From Aralia elata (lineage: Eukaryota > Streptophyta > Magnoliopsida > Apiales > Araliaceae), in NCBI GenBank assembly GCA_034770075.1, contig CM068385.1, positions 44,786,721 through 44,850,720 of the forward strand: a stretch of DNA of 64,000 bases. Direction: 5' to 3'. The translations under genes and the position numbers were made by a program. The notes beneath the pieces are model-generated. The model made no database searches. It was not told the DNA's origin and worked only from the letters and a program-made list of their open reading frames with translations. Positions 36,768 to 47,540 of this stretch are shown one piece after another. The stretch's first letter is position 1. Each line of letters starts with the position of its first letter.

Positions 36768-38157
36768 TGATGAGTAGGTTTTATACCTACGAATTGGATA
36801 CCATTTGACTACATTATTGTTAATTTCCTTGAGTTGTAGTTACTTTTCATGCGTTTTTTGTGTTTGTGTAGGCACTCTGCATTTGGAACCAAAGTGGTAG
36901 GGAATGGAGTATTGAAGCAGGAAAATGAAAAGAATAGTAAGTTGCTGAGGAGCTGCGCGGGCGCGCGAGAATTACATTGGAAGGCGGCGCGAGCGCGCTG
37001 GGTGTCAGACCGAGCTTCTGTTGGGGTGCTGCGCAAGCGCGCTATGGATGTGCTGTGACTTGGCGCGGGCGCGCTAGTGCGTGAGCTGACTAAGTTGACT
37101 TTTCAGCAATTTAAAAGAATTTGATGTGTAATTGGATTTGATACTCTTTAATTAATTAGGGTTTTTATCAGATACTATAAATAGGTTTTTTTTCTAGTTG
37201 GGGATGGATCTATTTTTACTATTAGCAAACCCTAGTTTTGAGCATTTGGAAAGGACTTGAAGCAAGTTGATAGCAAGGAGAAAGCGAGGAGGAGCAAGAC
37301 AGAGATTGAAGGATTACTTACAGTGTTTCTTCTCTTTTCTCTCTATTCCAAACTTTTGATGTTATTAAACTTGTGGATGATGAATTCTAGTTTAATTATG
37401 AACTAAATTTCTTTTAAGGCTATAATGGATCTTAATGCGTAGCTTTGAATAACATGCCTCTTTCAATATTATGATTAGTTATTTTTGGATTATCTATTAT
37501 GGTTTGTGCTAAATTACTTAATTATGTGGCCAATAATTACTGGGATATTCTATATGAACTTGAAAGATGAAGTATAGAATTAGATCTGACCATGATAGCA
37601 TGTGATTGTGTTTTCTGCTGTCGATGGAATTCATAATTCGTGATTAGGATAGAGATATACCTATTCACCACATGTAATCAAAATAGGGAACTTGGGCTTT
37701 AAATCCTTTTTAATTGTAATTCACATAGAAATATAGTGAGTTAGTTATCTAGGGTGATTAACTTGAGTTTATCAATTGTGGATTTGAGTTAAGTTGTTTA
37801 TGAAACATTGAAAGATGATCATGAATAGTGATGAGTTCCTGGTTAACAATCCAAAATAACTAGCATAATCCAAAGGGGAGCGTGTTAAGCAAAATAAAGC
37901 ATTAAGTGAAGTTATAGTCTTAAGTCTTTACAAATTTGTTTTCAAACTAGTGGTAATAATTAGTTTAGAATTAATTAGTTAAAATTCAAAACTTCAGAAA
38001 TCATCAATTATTTGTTTACTAAAATTGCTTTAATTTTAAATTTGAAATTGTTATTATAGGATCAATTCTTCTCTGTGGGACGATACTCTACTTTCACTTT
38101 ATTATTTGTGGACTGCGTATACTTGCGTATTTTTGCTAGTATAGATTTTGGCAAACA
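36768..38157 (+). repeat. 3' LTR of Athila
   Basis: 1390 bp, TGATGAGTAGG...GGCAAACA, uninterrupted. It is followed by the target repeat GAGAT (38158-38162). Its sequence at 37278-37290 shows the empty site for solo LTR 1. A TATA box lies at 37175-37184. Confidence 0.95.
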
Positions 38158-38162
38158 GAGAT

Positions 38163-39506
38163 CATCATAGTATCTTGTGTGTGATGAGTTATACTTTGAC
38201 ATGTCCCTTAAGACCCTTAGGGTATATCAAAGGGTATGATTGGGTATAATAAGTTATACATGGAGATAGGTGAATGGTTAACAAAGAATCTACCACTTCT
38301 GGTAAAAGGAGAGAATGTCCTATGTGATTCGATAAATGACGACTCAGAAGTCTTTGGCCAAAGTAGAATGAAATTAGAAAGGAGTTTCTAATTTGCATTA
38401 TCAGAGTTGTGCTTTTGAGAATCGAAATACATATAATTAAATAAAATAATACTTGACAGTAATTCCATGTCTTATATTTAATTGGGACATTATTTGGTAG
38501 AAGGATTGAATTATACAGTAACTATGCACTGAAAGGTTCTTTTGTGATTAATGTTGAAATCTATATTATCTGAAAAGTCGTTGATCGTTGAGGGGGCTTG
38601 CCCTTATTGTAGAATAAATATTATTTATTTAAATAAATTAAATAGTTTTATTTATTTATTTAAATAAGATTAGAACTGTTCTAATTGATTTATTCACAAC
38701 CGGTTTAATATGGAGAACCTAAAGGGTCACACCGCAAAACAAAAATATTTATTTAAGAAGTAAATGGCATAATCCTAATAATAAGTTAAGTGTATTTAAT
38801 TTAATCTATGGAGATAGAATAAATTAAATAGCTTAATATTTATTATTTAATATTTTGAAAATATTAAATATAAATTAATAAGAAGAGTCTTATTATTATT
38901 ATTACCATTACTATTATTTAATTCCTAATAGGAATTGGGAATTAATTAATAGAAGTACTCTCTCATAAAATTCTAATTGGATTAGGAGTTTAATTAATTA
39001 AAGGAATTTAATTAAAATAAAAAACCTAATCCTAAATAGTTTAGGAGGGTTCCCTATATCTATAAATAAGAGGAGTCTTATCATGATTTGGGGTTAGACA
39101 GTTACACACTCTTACATAAGAATTGAAGAGAGAGAGAGAGTACTTGCAATTTCTATAGAGATAGAAACTAGGGTTTTGCCAACACCCATCTTCTTAAACA
39201 ACTATTATTCCTTAGTGGATCACCTCTAGAGGCCAAACACTTGGGTGGCTAACGTTGATCAAAGGAAGGATTTAATCGGTGGAATTCAAGGAGAACACGA
39301 AGGATTTTGAGGTGAACTCGTACCTGTGGAAGCATGGTTCTGCAAGGGTATGATTCTCATACTTTATCTCTTTCGTTTAATTGATAATTGAGCACATGGA
39401 TGATCATGGCGATGGTTTGTATGAAAAATTTTAAAAATTATTTTATTGCGCTTCCGCACTATTTATGTAATTTGATTGCATGTTCGTGCTATATACAAAC
39501 CTAACA
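38163..39506 (+). repeat. 3' LTR of Copia A, second part
   Basis: The LTR resumes after Athila and ends CCTAACA at 39506. With 13886-14350 it gives an LTR of 1809 bp. It is followed by gypsy gag sequence on the minus strand. Confidence 0.93.
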
Positions 39507-40175
39507 CTCACTTCTTTCTTCGGCTATGATAGCCTTTTCCAAGAGCGATCCAAACGTACTAATTTGCAACACTGCAACCTTGTTAGAGATCCATGGTTTC
39601 AAACCTTGTTCAAACCTTCGTGCTTTCCTTGCTTCAGTATCCACTTGGTGTGGAGCGAACCTAGCCAATTCGTTAAACTTTGCCGCGTATTTAGAGACGG
39701 TCATATTTTCCTGTTTCAATTCTAGAAATTTAATTTTCATCCTAGACAACATCCCAATCGAGAAGTAATTCTCGTTGAACAGTTCTTTGAACCTTGTCCA
39801 TGTGACGATTTCTGTTCCGACCCTTGTTTGATTAGCCTCCCACCAGAAGTTCACTTCCCCTTACATCATATATGTAGCAAATGCAGTCTTTTGCTCCTCC
39901 GCTACCCTAGCAATCACAAACGCTTTTTCTATTTCCCTTACCCAAGTTTGGGCTTCTATCGGGTTAGTCGTTCCTTTAAATTCAGGCGGTCCTACTGCCT
40001 TGAAGTCTTTGAAGTTCGCTAACTGGTTATTTGGCTGATTTCTTACTGCTGGTGCTTGATTCCGCATTGCTTGTACCAACATATTCGCAAAATTCTGCAT
40101 TGGGTCTGCCTGACCTTCTACATTATTAACAAATTCTTCTACCCTTTGGTTTCGAGTTTGACGTCTTGGCGGCAT
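39507..40175 (-). pseudogene. gypsy gag, N-terminal part
   Basis: ATG 40175 (MPPRRQTRNQRVEEF), the familiar start of plant chromovirus-type gag. Next comes the retrotransposon gag core: PPEFKGTTNPIEAQTWVREI, then a Phe-Trp-Trp motif (NFWWEANQT) and VSKYAAKFNELARFAP. One in-frame TAA near 39857-39860 interrupts it. The frame runs to the Copia A insertion point and continues at 6869. The outer element is thus split by 32.6 kb. Confidence 0.85.
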
Positions 40176-40284
40176 TATCTGGTTATACCAAAACCTTAAA
40201 TTATTATCTTATTCTTCATATTCCTTTATGCCATATAGTATCATAACATTATGAAACAAAATTCAAAACTTAGACCAATTCAAC

Positions 40285-40402
40285 TTGTCGGATTACCCAA
40301 TCCAGCTTGCTGGATTGTCCATTTCAGCTTGCTGGATTCATGAATTCAGCTTGCTGAATTACCCAATTCAGCTTGCTGGATTCTCAAATTCAGCTTGCCG
40401 AA
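40285..40402. repeat. Minisatellite AATTCAGCTTGCTGGATT
   Basis: Five or six units of about 22 bp. The best are AATCCAGC-TT-GCTGGATT, a near-perfect palindrome with 8-bp arms. They lie between the CCHC remnant and gag of the gypsy element. It is related to, but not the same as, the array at 3084-3440. Confidence 0.82.
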
Positions 40403-40689
40403 TTATAATTTATCAGTTGATCAACATATTAGCAAAATCCTTAAAGTTTATTTACCAAAACAAATATATAACCATATAATTTCATTCATATTCATAATCT
40501 TTTAAACAGTACCAAGTACTTTTCATTACACAACATGTTGTTATAACCATTTACTATCCCTTAATGACAACAAAAGTCGGGAGTAGTACATTACACACAC
40601 ATCATATCATATATAATCCTAAAGCACTTATCCTATTTATTCCCTACACCATTCTTAGATCCTGGGCAAACCTTTGCCTGGTGACCTAC

Positions 40690-41168
40690 TATTCAACATA
40701 CAAAACATACACATTGCTTCGATTCGGGACAATGAGAAGAGACATGTCCTTCACATCCACAATTATAACACATATTTTGTCCTTTCATGCATACACCTTC
40801 ATGTTTCCTGTTACAATTTGCACACCTTAATACTTTTTTAAAGTTTCCTTGGTTGGAATTTTCCATATCACGATCATTCATCTTTCTTTTTCCTTTCTTG
40901 CTTGGAGTTGTAGACGATTTGCTGCATTTAGCTCCCATTACATCAATTTGGCTTTTCAATTTATCTTGTTCTTCCATTATTTTAACACCCTTTTCATTTC
41001 CAATAACTTTTTCAAACATAACACCCTATCCCTTAGATTTTGTACTTCTGTTGATGCTTGGTCAGCTCCAACTTCAGTGTCTGAATCACTATCTATTAGC
41101 ACCACCATTTCTAGTTCTGGTTCTATGTTTTCTAAAATGATTACCTCATCTAGGTTGCTTTCAAGCAA
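40690..41168 (-). pseudogene. Extra CCHC-protein remnant upstream of gypsy gag
   Basis: Two overlapping minus-strand frames: 41168-40977 (acidic, VVLIDSDSDTEVG, then a Leu-rich helix QNLRDRVLCLKKLLE) and 41019-40693 (a basic region SKKGKRKMNDRD, then CANCNRKHEGVC and a proper CCHC knuckle CYNCGCEGHVSSHC). A one-base frameshift near 41015 separates them. The cysteine layout mirrors the end of the gypsy gag (6364-6869). It may therefore be a second, diverged gag C-terminus lying upstream of the main gag, left by recombination, or an additional ORF. There is no clear start: the frame runs back into a TAG at the LTR edge. The function is not known. Confidence 0.55.
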
Positions 41169-42463
41169 CTATTTTTGCAATTCAGCAACCTGGATTCAAA
41201 CTATCTTATAATCCAGCAACCTGGATTCACTAACTTTCAATACAGCAAACTAAATTCACTATTTCAGCAAACTATTTTCCAATCTAGTAACCTAGATTCG
41301 AACTAACTTATAATACAACAAACTAGATTCATATTATTCAATTCAACAAGCTGGATCACACTATCCAGCAAGCTAGATTAAAACAGTTTTCTATTTTATT
41401 AAATAATTCATTTAATCGATCTAAAATGCCATAAACATTATACCTTCTCACCAATGACCAAAATCCTTATCAAAAATCTGTATAAACCATATTTAAGGTT
41501 CTCAAGTCATAAAAACCCATTTTCCAAATTTTTAACTTCACACAATTAATTAAATTCATTTATACATAACTTCATCATTTACACGAAAAATAGCAAAACA
41601 ACTTCAAAATCATTTCTTTTCTGGAAATAGACTATATATAGTCCCCTTATAAAAATATATTTTTCCCAGAATTTTTAAAATTCATTTATTATATTTAAAT
41701 AGTCCAAAATAGCCAAATCTTGCTACATTTTTCATAAATCGAAATTGCATCCAAACATTCTAAAATTTTCAGAGTATGTTCCTTCTATATATATACACTT
41801 TAGTAATTATTTCATAAGTTTTGGAGTTAACTATAAAGAGTTATTCAAGAATACTTTTGAAAATAGTCTTTCACGATAAAATCCATAACTTTCATTCTAC
41901 ATGGTCAAAAATTTTTAAATTTTTACAGGACTCACATAACTTCCTATATTATCACCCCAAATGTTTCTAAAATTTTAGAGTACAAAAAGTAGACGAAACT
42001 GCCCCTGGAATCGGATAGTCAGCGGATTTTAATCCAGTTTTGTTCACTACCTGGACTGTTTTGACTAAAACAGTCCATACGACTTTTGTACCAACTATTT
42101 TTGAGTTCTACCACTTGGATTTTGTAGTTAACTTATATATCTAGTACCACTCTTTGACGGATCGTAAAAAGAGTTTACGGATCTCAAGTTATGAACTTAG
42201 AAACTGATGAAAAGTTAGGGTTTTCTAGTTTTGTTTTAAAACATAGTTTTGTTTCTTTTCTTTTCTTAACCATCCAAGCACATCCATACATAAGTTAAAC
42301 ACAACCAAGCATAAAACATTATTTAACATATAGCTTAAGGGTTTTAGACCTTAAGATCACAACTTTATACCATCAAAAATCAAATCAAACAAAAAGAAAT
42401 AAACTAGGGTTTTTGTTATACCTTTTTGCTTGATTTCCTTTCCCCTTCTTCCTAGGCTTGATC
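41166..42463 (-). repeat. 5' LTR fragment of gypsy element (right copy)
   Basis: 1.3 kb aligning end to end with 3230-4537 (about 95% similar by eye), including part of the minisatellite. It is cut at 42463 by the Copia D LTR; the rest (matching 4538-6080) is not found in the window. The junction with the CCHC remnant at 41166 lacks a recognisable PBS, so a deletion probably occurred there. Confidence 0.75.
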
Positions 42464-44286
42464 TGAAAGTAGTATGCACACAAGCCAATCATATTTGATA
42501 TGATGTAGCATATGCTTTGTAATCTTATTCGGTTATTAAAGGCATTTTACATTATCTACATAGTGTTGTTTTATTAAATGTGATAAATCCATAGTTTTGA
42601 GCAATACTTTTAGAATCATGATGGGGATCATGCTAATGAGATCTAAATTCTAGATAGCTCACAAACTAAAATCGTTCCTAATCGATGGATTACTAAAAAC
42701 GGGATTAGTGAATCCGGATAGATTAGTACATACGTTGCTTGCTCTTATGAAGAGGATGATTGATCTCATAATCATTTGTGTGGAGACACTAAAGCAAGTA
42801 TGTAGGTGCTTATTAGAGAATAAGTTCACTGAACGTGGCTCACTGAGGAATACCTAATGGAGTTTTACTCGCCTGTCAATAGGAATTCCTCTAGTGATAG
42901 TAGTACAAGTGATCCTTGGACTTGAGATCATCATAGTATCTTGTGTATGGTGAGTTATACTTTGACATGTCCCTTAAGACCTTTAGGGTATATCAAAGGG
43001 TATGATTGGGTATAATAAGTTATACATGGAGATATGTGAATGATCAACAAAGAATCTACCAGTTCTAGTAAAAGAAGAGAATGTCCTATGTGATTCGATA
43101 AATGACGACTCAGAAGTCTTTGGCCAAAGCAGAATGAAATTAGAAAGGAGTTTCTAATTTGCATTAATTAGAGTTGTGCATTTGAGAATCGAAATACATA
43201 TAATTAAATAAAATAAGACTTGACAGTAATTCCATGTCTTATATTTAATTGGGATATTGTATGGTAGAAGGATTGAATTGTACGGTAACTATTCACTGAA
43301 AGGTTCTTTTGTGATTAATGTTGAAATCTATATTATCTGGAAAGTCGTTGATCGCTAAGGGGGCTTACCCTTATTGTAGAATAAATATTATTTATTTAAA
43401 TGAATTAAATAGTTTAATTTATTTATTTAAATAAGATTAGAATTGTTCTAATTGATTTATTCACAATCGGTTTAATATGGAGAACCTAAAGGGTCACACC
43501 GCAAAAGGAAAATATTTATTTAAGAAGTAAAGGGCATAATCGTAATAATAAGTTAAGTGTATTTAATTTAATCTATGGAGATAGAATAAATTAAATAGCT
43601 TAATATTTATTATTTAATATTTTAGAAATATTAAATATAAATTAATAAGAGGAGTCTTATTATTATTATTACTATTACTATTATTTAATTCCTAATAGGG
43701 ATTGGGAATTAATTAATAGAAGTAATCTCTCATAAATTCCTAATTGGATTAGGAGTTTAATTAATTAAAGGAGTTTAATTAAAATAAAAACCCTAATCCT
43801 AAATAGTTTAGGAGGGTTCCCTATATCTATAAATAAGAGGAGTCTTATCATGATTTGGGGTTAGACAGTTAGACTGTTAGACAGTTACATACTCTTCCAT
43901 GAGCATTGAAGAGAGAGAGTACTTGCAATTTCTATAGAGATAGAAACTAGGGTTTTGCCAACACCCATCTTCTTGAATAACTATTATTCCTTGGTGGATC
44001 ACCTCTAGAGGCCAAACACTTGGGTGGCTAACGTTGATCAAAGGAAGGAATCTCATTGGTGAAATTCAAGGAGAACGCGAAGGATTTGGAGGTGAACTCG
44101 TAGCTTTGGAAGCATGGTTCTACAAGGGTATGATTCTCTTACTTTATCTCTTTCGTTTAATTGATAATTGAGCACATGGATGATCATGGTGATGGTTTGT
44201 ATGAAAAATTTTAAAATCCGTTTTATCGCGCTTCCGCACTATTTATATAATTTGATTGCATGTTCGCGCTATATACAAACCTAACA
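42464..44286 (+). repeat. 5' LTR of Copia D
   Basis: 1823 bp, TGAAAGTAGTATGC...CCTAACA. A TATA box lies at 43826-43837. A 12-bp duplication (TTAGACAGTTAG) lies near 43860-43880. Confidence 0.92.
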
Positions 44287-44300
44287 GTGGTATCAAAGCC
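44287..44300 (+). other. Primer-binding site of Copia D
   Basis: GTGGTATCAAAGCC has one change from the standard Met PBS. Confidence 0.87.
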
Positions 44301-46275
44301 TAACCTTGTGCTAATTATCGATTATTATGATTCCGTGTATGTATGGGTATGCGATTGGATCGATTTTCTAGGCAAAAGAAAAAAAAATTTTGAAGCCTGC
44401 TACGCGGTGCGGCCGCGCCGCTTCCAGTTCATTCTGGAGTGCGGCCGCGCCCGAACCCAGAAATCGTTTCTGGAGGTGCAGCGCGGCCGCGCCGCTCCTA
44501 GTTCATTTTGGAGCGCGGCCGCGCCGGCTGCAGATTTTGAAATTTTTTTTTATTTTGATTTTATTTATTTTCAATTAAGATAAAAGGTTTATTTTGAATT
44601 GAAATATAATTAAAATTAAAAGTTTTATTTTAACTTGGAATGAGATTCCACGTTAACTAGAATAAAGGAGTTTATTCTATTTTGGAATAGGATTCCATGT
44701 TTCCTAGAATAAAGGAGTTTATTCACATATGGAATATGATTCCATGTTTCCTTAAAAAATAAAGATGTTTATTTTGATAAGGAATATGATTCAACATATT
44801 TTATTTCCCAACAATTTTAAGTGAAAATAAAAGAGTTTGTTTTGAACTTGAAATTGGATTCCATGTTAATTGAAATAAAAGAGTTTATTTTGATTTGGAA
44901 TTTGATTAAAATTAAAGGAGTTTATTTTTATTCAAAATTGGATAAAATAAAATAAATAAGTTTATTAATATTTGAATTTTGATTAAAATAAAGGAGTTTA
45001 TTTTTGTTTCAAAATTGGATTTCTAGTAAACTTTTAATTGCCCATTAAATGATATCAATGCATATATGGAATGGTTTTATTATTCATGAGATGAATGTTA
45101 TTTATTGATACATATGGAGATATGTATGATAATAAATAGGGATTAATTATGGACTACTGACCAATGTGTGATTGGATTTATTTTAGTGGATGCTTGAATG
45201 AATGGGTTTTTATAAATGGGGTCTGCGTACCTCGTCTTCTCTAGTTTTTCTCGATGTAAATTCTATCTTCCTCCTATGTACCTCCCCTTGACTGTTGATC
45301 AAGGTTTCTATTTATTGTAAATAGTTTATGTAATAGGTTTGGTTAGAATTACTTGAAGAATTGGAGACAAAGGAGCAAGGAGCGCTTGAAGACCCGTTTG
45401 TAATGGAGCTCGGGTTTAAATGTAATAGTTATATTTAAATTTAATTCTTGCACCCTAGGTTTGACCTTTTGGTTCACTTGGTGGCTCTAGTGAACCAAAC
45501 TAGAATAAAAGTCCATAATCAATCCGGGCAGAATATAGTATTCTATATGTACATGCTTACTATATGTATATTATATATTATCCAACATGCTTCGCATGTT
45601 AAATAATATGACGCGTATTTTATATATATATATGTGCATGCGCGCTAAACAAGATGAGACAAATAATAACAAACCCCTCAAAGAAGTCATATTAAGTCCT
45701 AAGCGTTCAAAGATATTTGGAATATCGAACGTCGCCTTCTAGTATGGTAAAACAATAGAGTATTAAATATTTAATATGAGTTTGTTGTGTCATACAAGGC
45801 AAGTATTAAATATTTAAGATGTTGCTTTATCACATTTGATGCTTATACATAGACTGAACGATGCTGTTTTGTTGTGTCACACAAGGACAGTGTTTTTCTT
45901 TCGAATATATGAAAGTGCTAGGTTGGACTTAACTTGGATAATTTTGATTCGGATGTGTCACACTTGATCAAAATATTCTAAGAGGCAAATTAAAAGGAGT
46001 TACATAGTGATGTAATTGACAATAGTTGTCTACCTATTTATTTATATATCGTTTGTTGTGTCACACAAGGCTATATACATTTGAAATGGGATCCTTATTC
46101 TCACTAGCAAATCTTTAATTAGATTTGCCGAACTGTATATTGAGGATAATATTGTTTGATGAAAATAGTGGGAGATACCAATTTAAAATAAAGACCTAAT
46201 TTATTTTGGTAATTAATTAAAATGAATGTATGCTAAAATGTTGTTAAATTATAAATTCATTTATAGAATTTTACA
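44301..46275 (+). other. Copia D untranslated leader
   Basis: The most complete leader in the window. It has a GC-rich block with four GCGCGGCCGCGC words (44400-44530), an AAATAAA/TTTATTT array (44580-45040), and the motif array TTGTG-TCA-CACAA near 45782, 45868, 45951 and 46052 (the first with CATAC for CACAC). It is non-coding. Confidence 0.78.
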
Positions 46276-47540
46276 ATGTCTAATTCACTATCACTGCGGA
46301 GCATATTAGATGCTAATTAATCGGACCGTATTAAAAGGACTGGTTAAAGAATTTGAGAATAGTTCTCAAGGCTGAAAAGCTATCTTATGTCTTTAATATG
46401 CTTATCCCTGCAATGGTTGCAGACAATGCCTCTGAGGAAGAGATTGCTACTTTTAGAAAGTGGCAAGATGATGCACAGTTGGCTCAATGCATCATGCTTG
46501 CATCCATGAGTAACGAGCTTCAGCGTCAGCATGAAACTATGGATGCTCCTACTCTACTCCTGCACCTTCAAGGAGTTGAAGGGTGAGGAAAGTAGGACTA
46601 TTAGATATAAGATATCTAAGGAGCTCTTCCGATCTAGAATAACCGATGGCACTACAGTATAGACAAATGTCCTCAAAATGATCAATCTGATTGAACAATT
46701 GGGACAACTGGGTTTTAATGGATGGAGAGTTGATCCAAGATTTGATCTTGCAATCACTTCCGGACTCTTTCTCACAAATTGTTGTGAATTTCCACATGAA
46801 CAAGCTATATGTTAGCCTGCCTGAGTTGCTTAAACATGTTGAAAACTGTAAAGAGTCACTTTCCAACCAAGAAAGACCAAGTCTTACTGGTAGATGATTC
46901 TTCCAGGAAGCGGAAGAGGGCCAAAAGATCTTCTTAAAAGAAGAACAATTCAAAGAAGGTAAATGGAAAGGCAAAAATAAAGGACAATAAGAACAAGACT
47001 GATGCAAATAGCAAAGGAGTTTGCTTCCACTGCAATAAGCCTGGACACTGGAAAGGAAACTGTAAGGAGCATCTTGCAGAGGCTAACCAGAAGAAGCTTA
47101 GTGAAGCTTCGGTTACAGATACAGGTTTGTTCATGATTGAAATAAATTTCTTTATAAGTTAAGGTTCTACTTAGATATTGGATACCGGCTATAGTTCTCA
47201 CATATGCAATCCAATGCAGAGACTAAGCAGAAGTAGAAAGCTAAACAAAGAGTAAGTAATCTTACGCGTGGAGAATGGAGCAATGGTTGCTACATTAGCC
47301 GTAGGAACTTATAGTTTAGCATTGCCTACGGGCAAGTCTATTAAGTTAATAAAGTTGTTATTATGTTCCAGTTCTCTTTAGAAACATTATTACTTCCGTT
47401 GTTGGACAAGGAAGTTTTTAGTATTATATTTAAGAACAATTGTTGTTCTATTTATAATGATAATGTTTTGTATGAAACTGAAATATCACTTGATAGATTT
47501 TGTAAACTTGACTTACATGAAAAATAATTTTGCAAATTGA
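46276..47540 (+). pseudogene. Copia D gag-protease, decayed
   Basis: Begins ATGTCTAATTCACTATCA, matching the B start. The core is readable in segments (EEEIATFRKWQDDAQLAQCIMLASMSNEL; the knuckle CFHCNKPGHWKGNC intact near 47015-47060). The protease site is changed to LDTGYSSH near 47176 (Cys to Tyr after DTG). Several frameshifts and stops are present. Confidence 0.8.

Larger units (their letters stand above)
14351..38157 (+). mobile_element. Athila-type Ty3/gypsy element
   Basis: It has a complete structure with TG...CA LTRs of 1391 bp (5', after removing its insertion) and 1390 bp (3'). The PBS is for Asp tRNA. It contains gag, protease-RT-RNase H, integrase, a downstream ORF in the env position and a polypurine tract. 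The 5-bp target repeat GAGAT flanks it. It sits in the 3' LTR of Copia A and hosts a Tekay-like solo LTR and Copia B. By-eye comparison of the two LTRs gives roughly 34 substitutions in 1390 bp. Without insertions it is about 11.2 kb, normal for Athila. Several stops and frameshifts make it non-coding. Confidence 0.95.
6870..39506 (+). mobile_element. Copia element A, split by Athila
   Basis: This is a complete-structure Ty1/copia element: LTR 6870-8671, PBS, leader, decayed gag-pol, polypurine tract, and 3' LTR in two pieces (13886-14350 and 38163-39506). The Athila insertion occupies the middle of the 3' LTR. Without Athila it is about 8.8 kb. Flanking target repeats are CTCAT (6865-6869) and CTCAC (39507-39511), a one-base mismatch. 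The host sequence is the gag of the outer gypsy element, whose frame is restored by excision in silico. Coding capacity is lost through many stops and frameshifts. Confidence 0.9.
3084..42463 (-). mobile_element. Pol-less Ty3/gypsy element (TR-GAG-like), outer shell of nest
   Basis: On the minus strand the order is: LTR fragment (41166-42463), CCHC-protein remnant (40690-41168), minisatellite (40285-40402), gag N-terminus (40175-39507), the 32.6-kb Copia A insertion, gag zinc-knuckle part (6869 to about 6410), a short remnant, a polypurine tract (6093-6081) and the 3' LTR (6080 leftward). No protease, RT, RNase H or integrase is found; gag stops just where protease should start. The PPT/LTR edge (AAGGGAGGGTGAA then TGTAATAACC) is of the type seen in Tekay/Del chromoviruses. 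The right LTR is cut off by Copia D and its continuation is not in the window. Outer limits are approximate. Confidence 0.7.
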
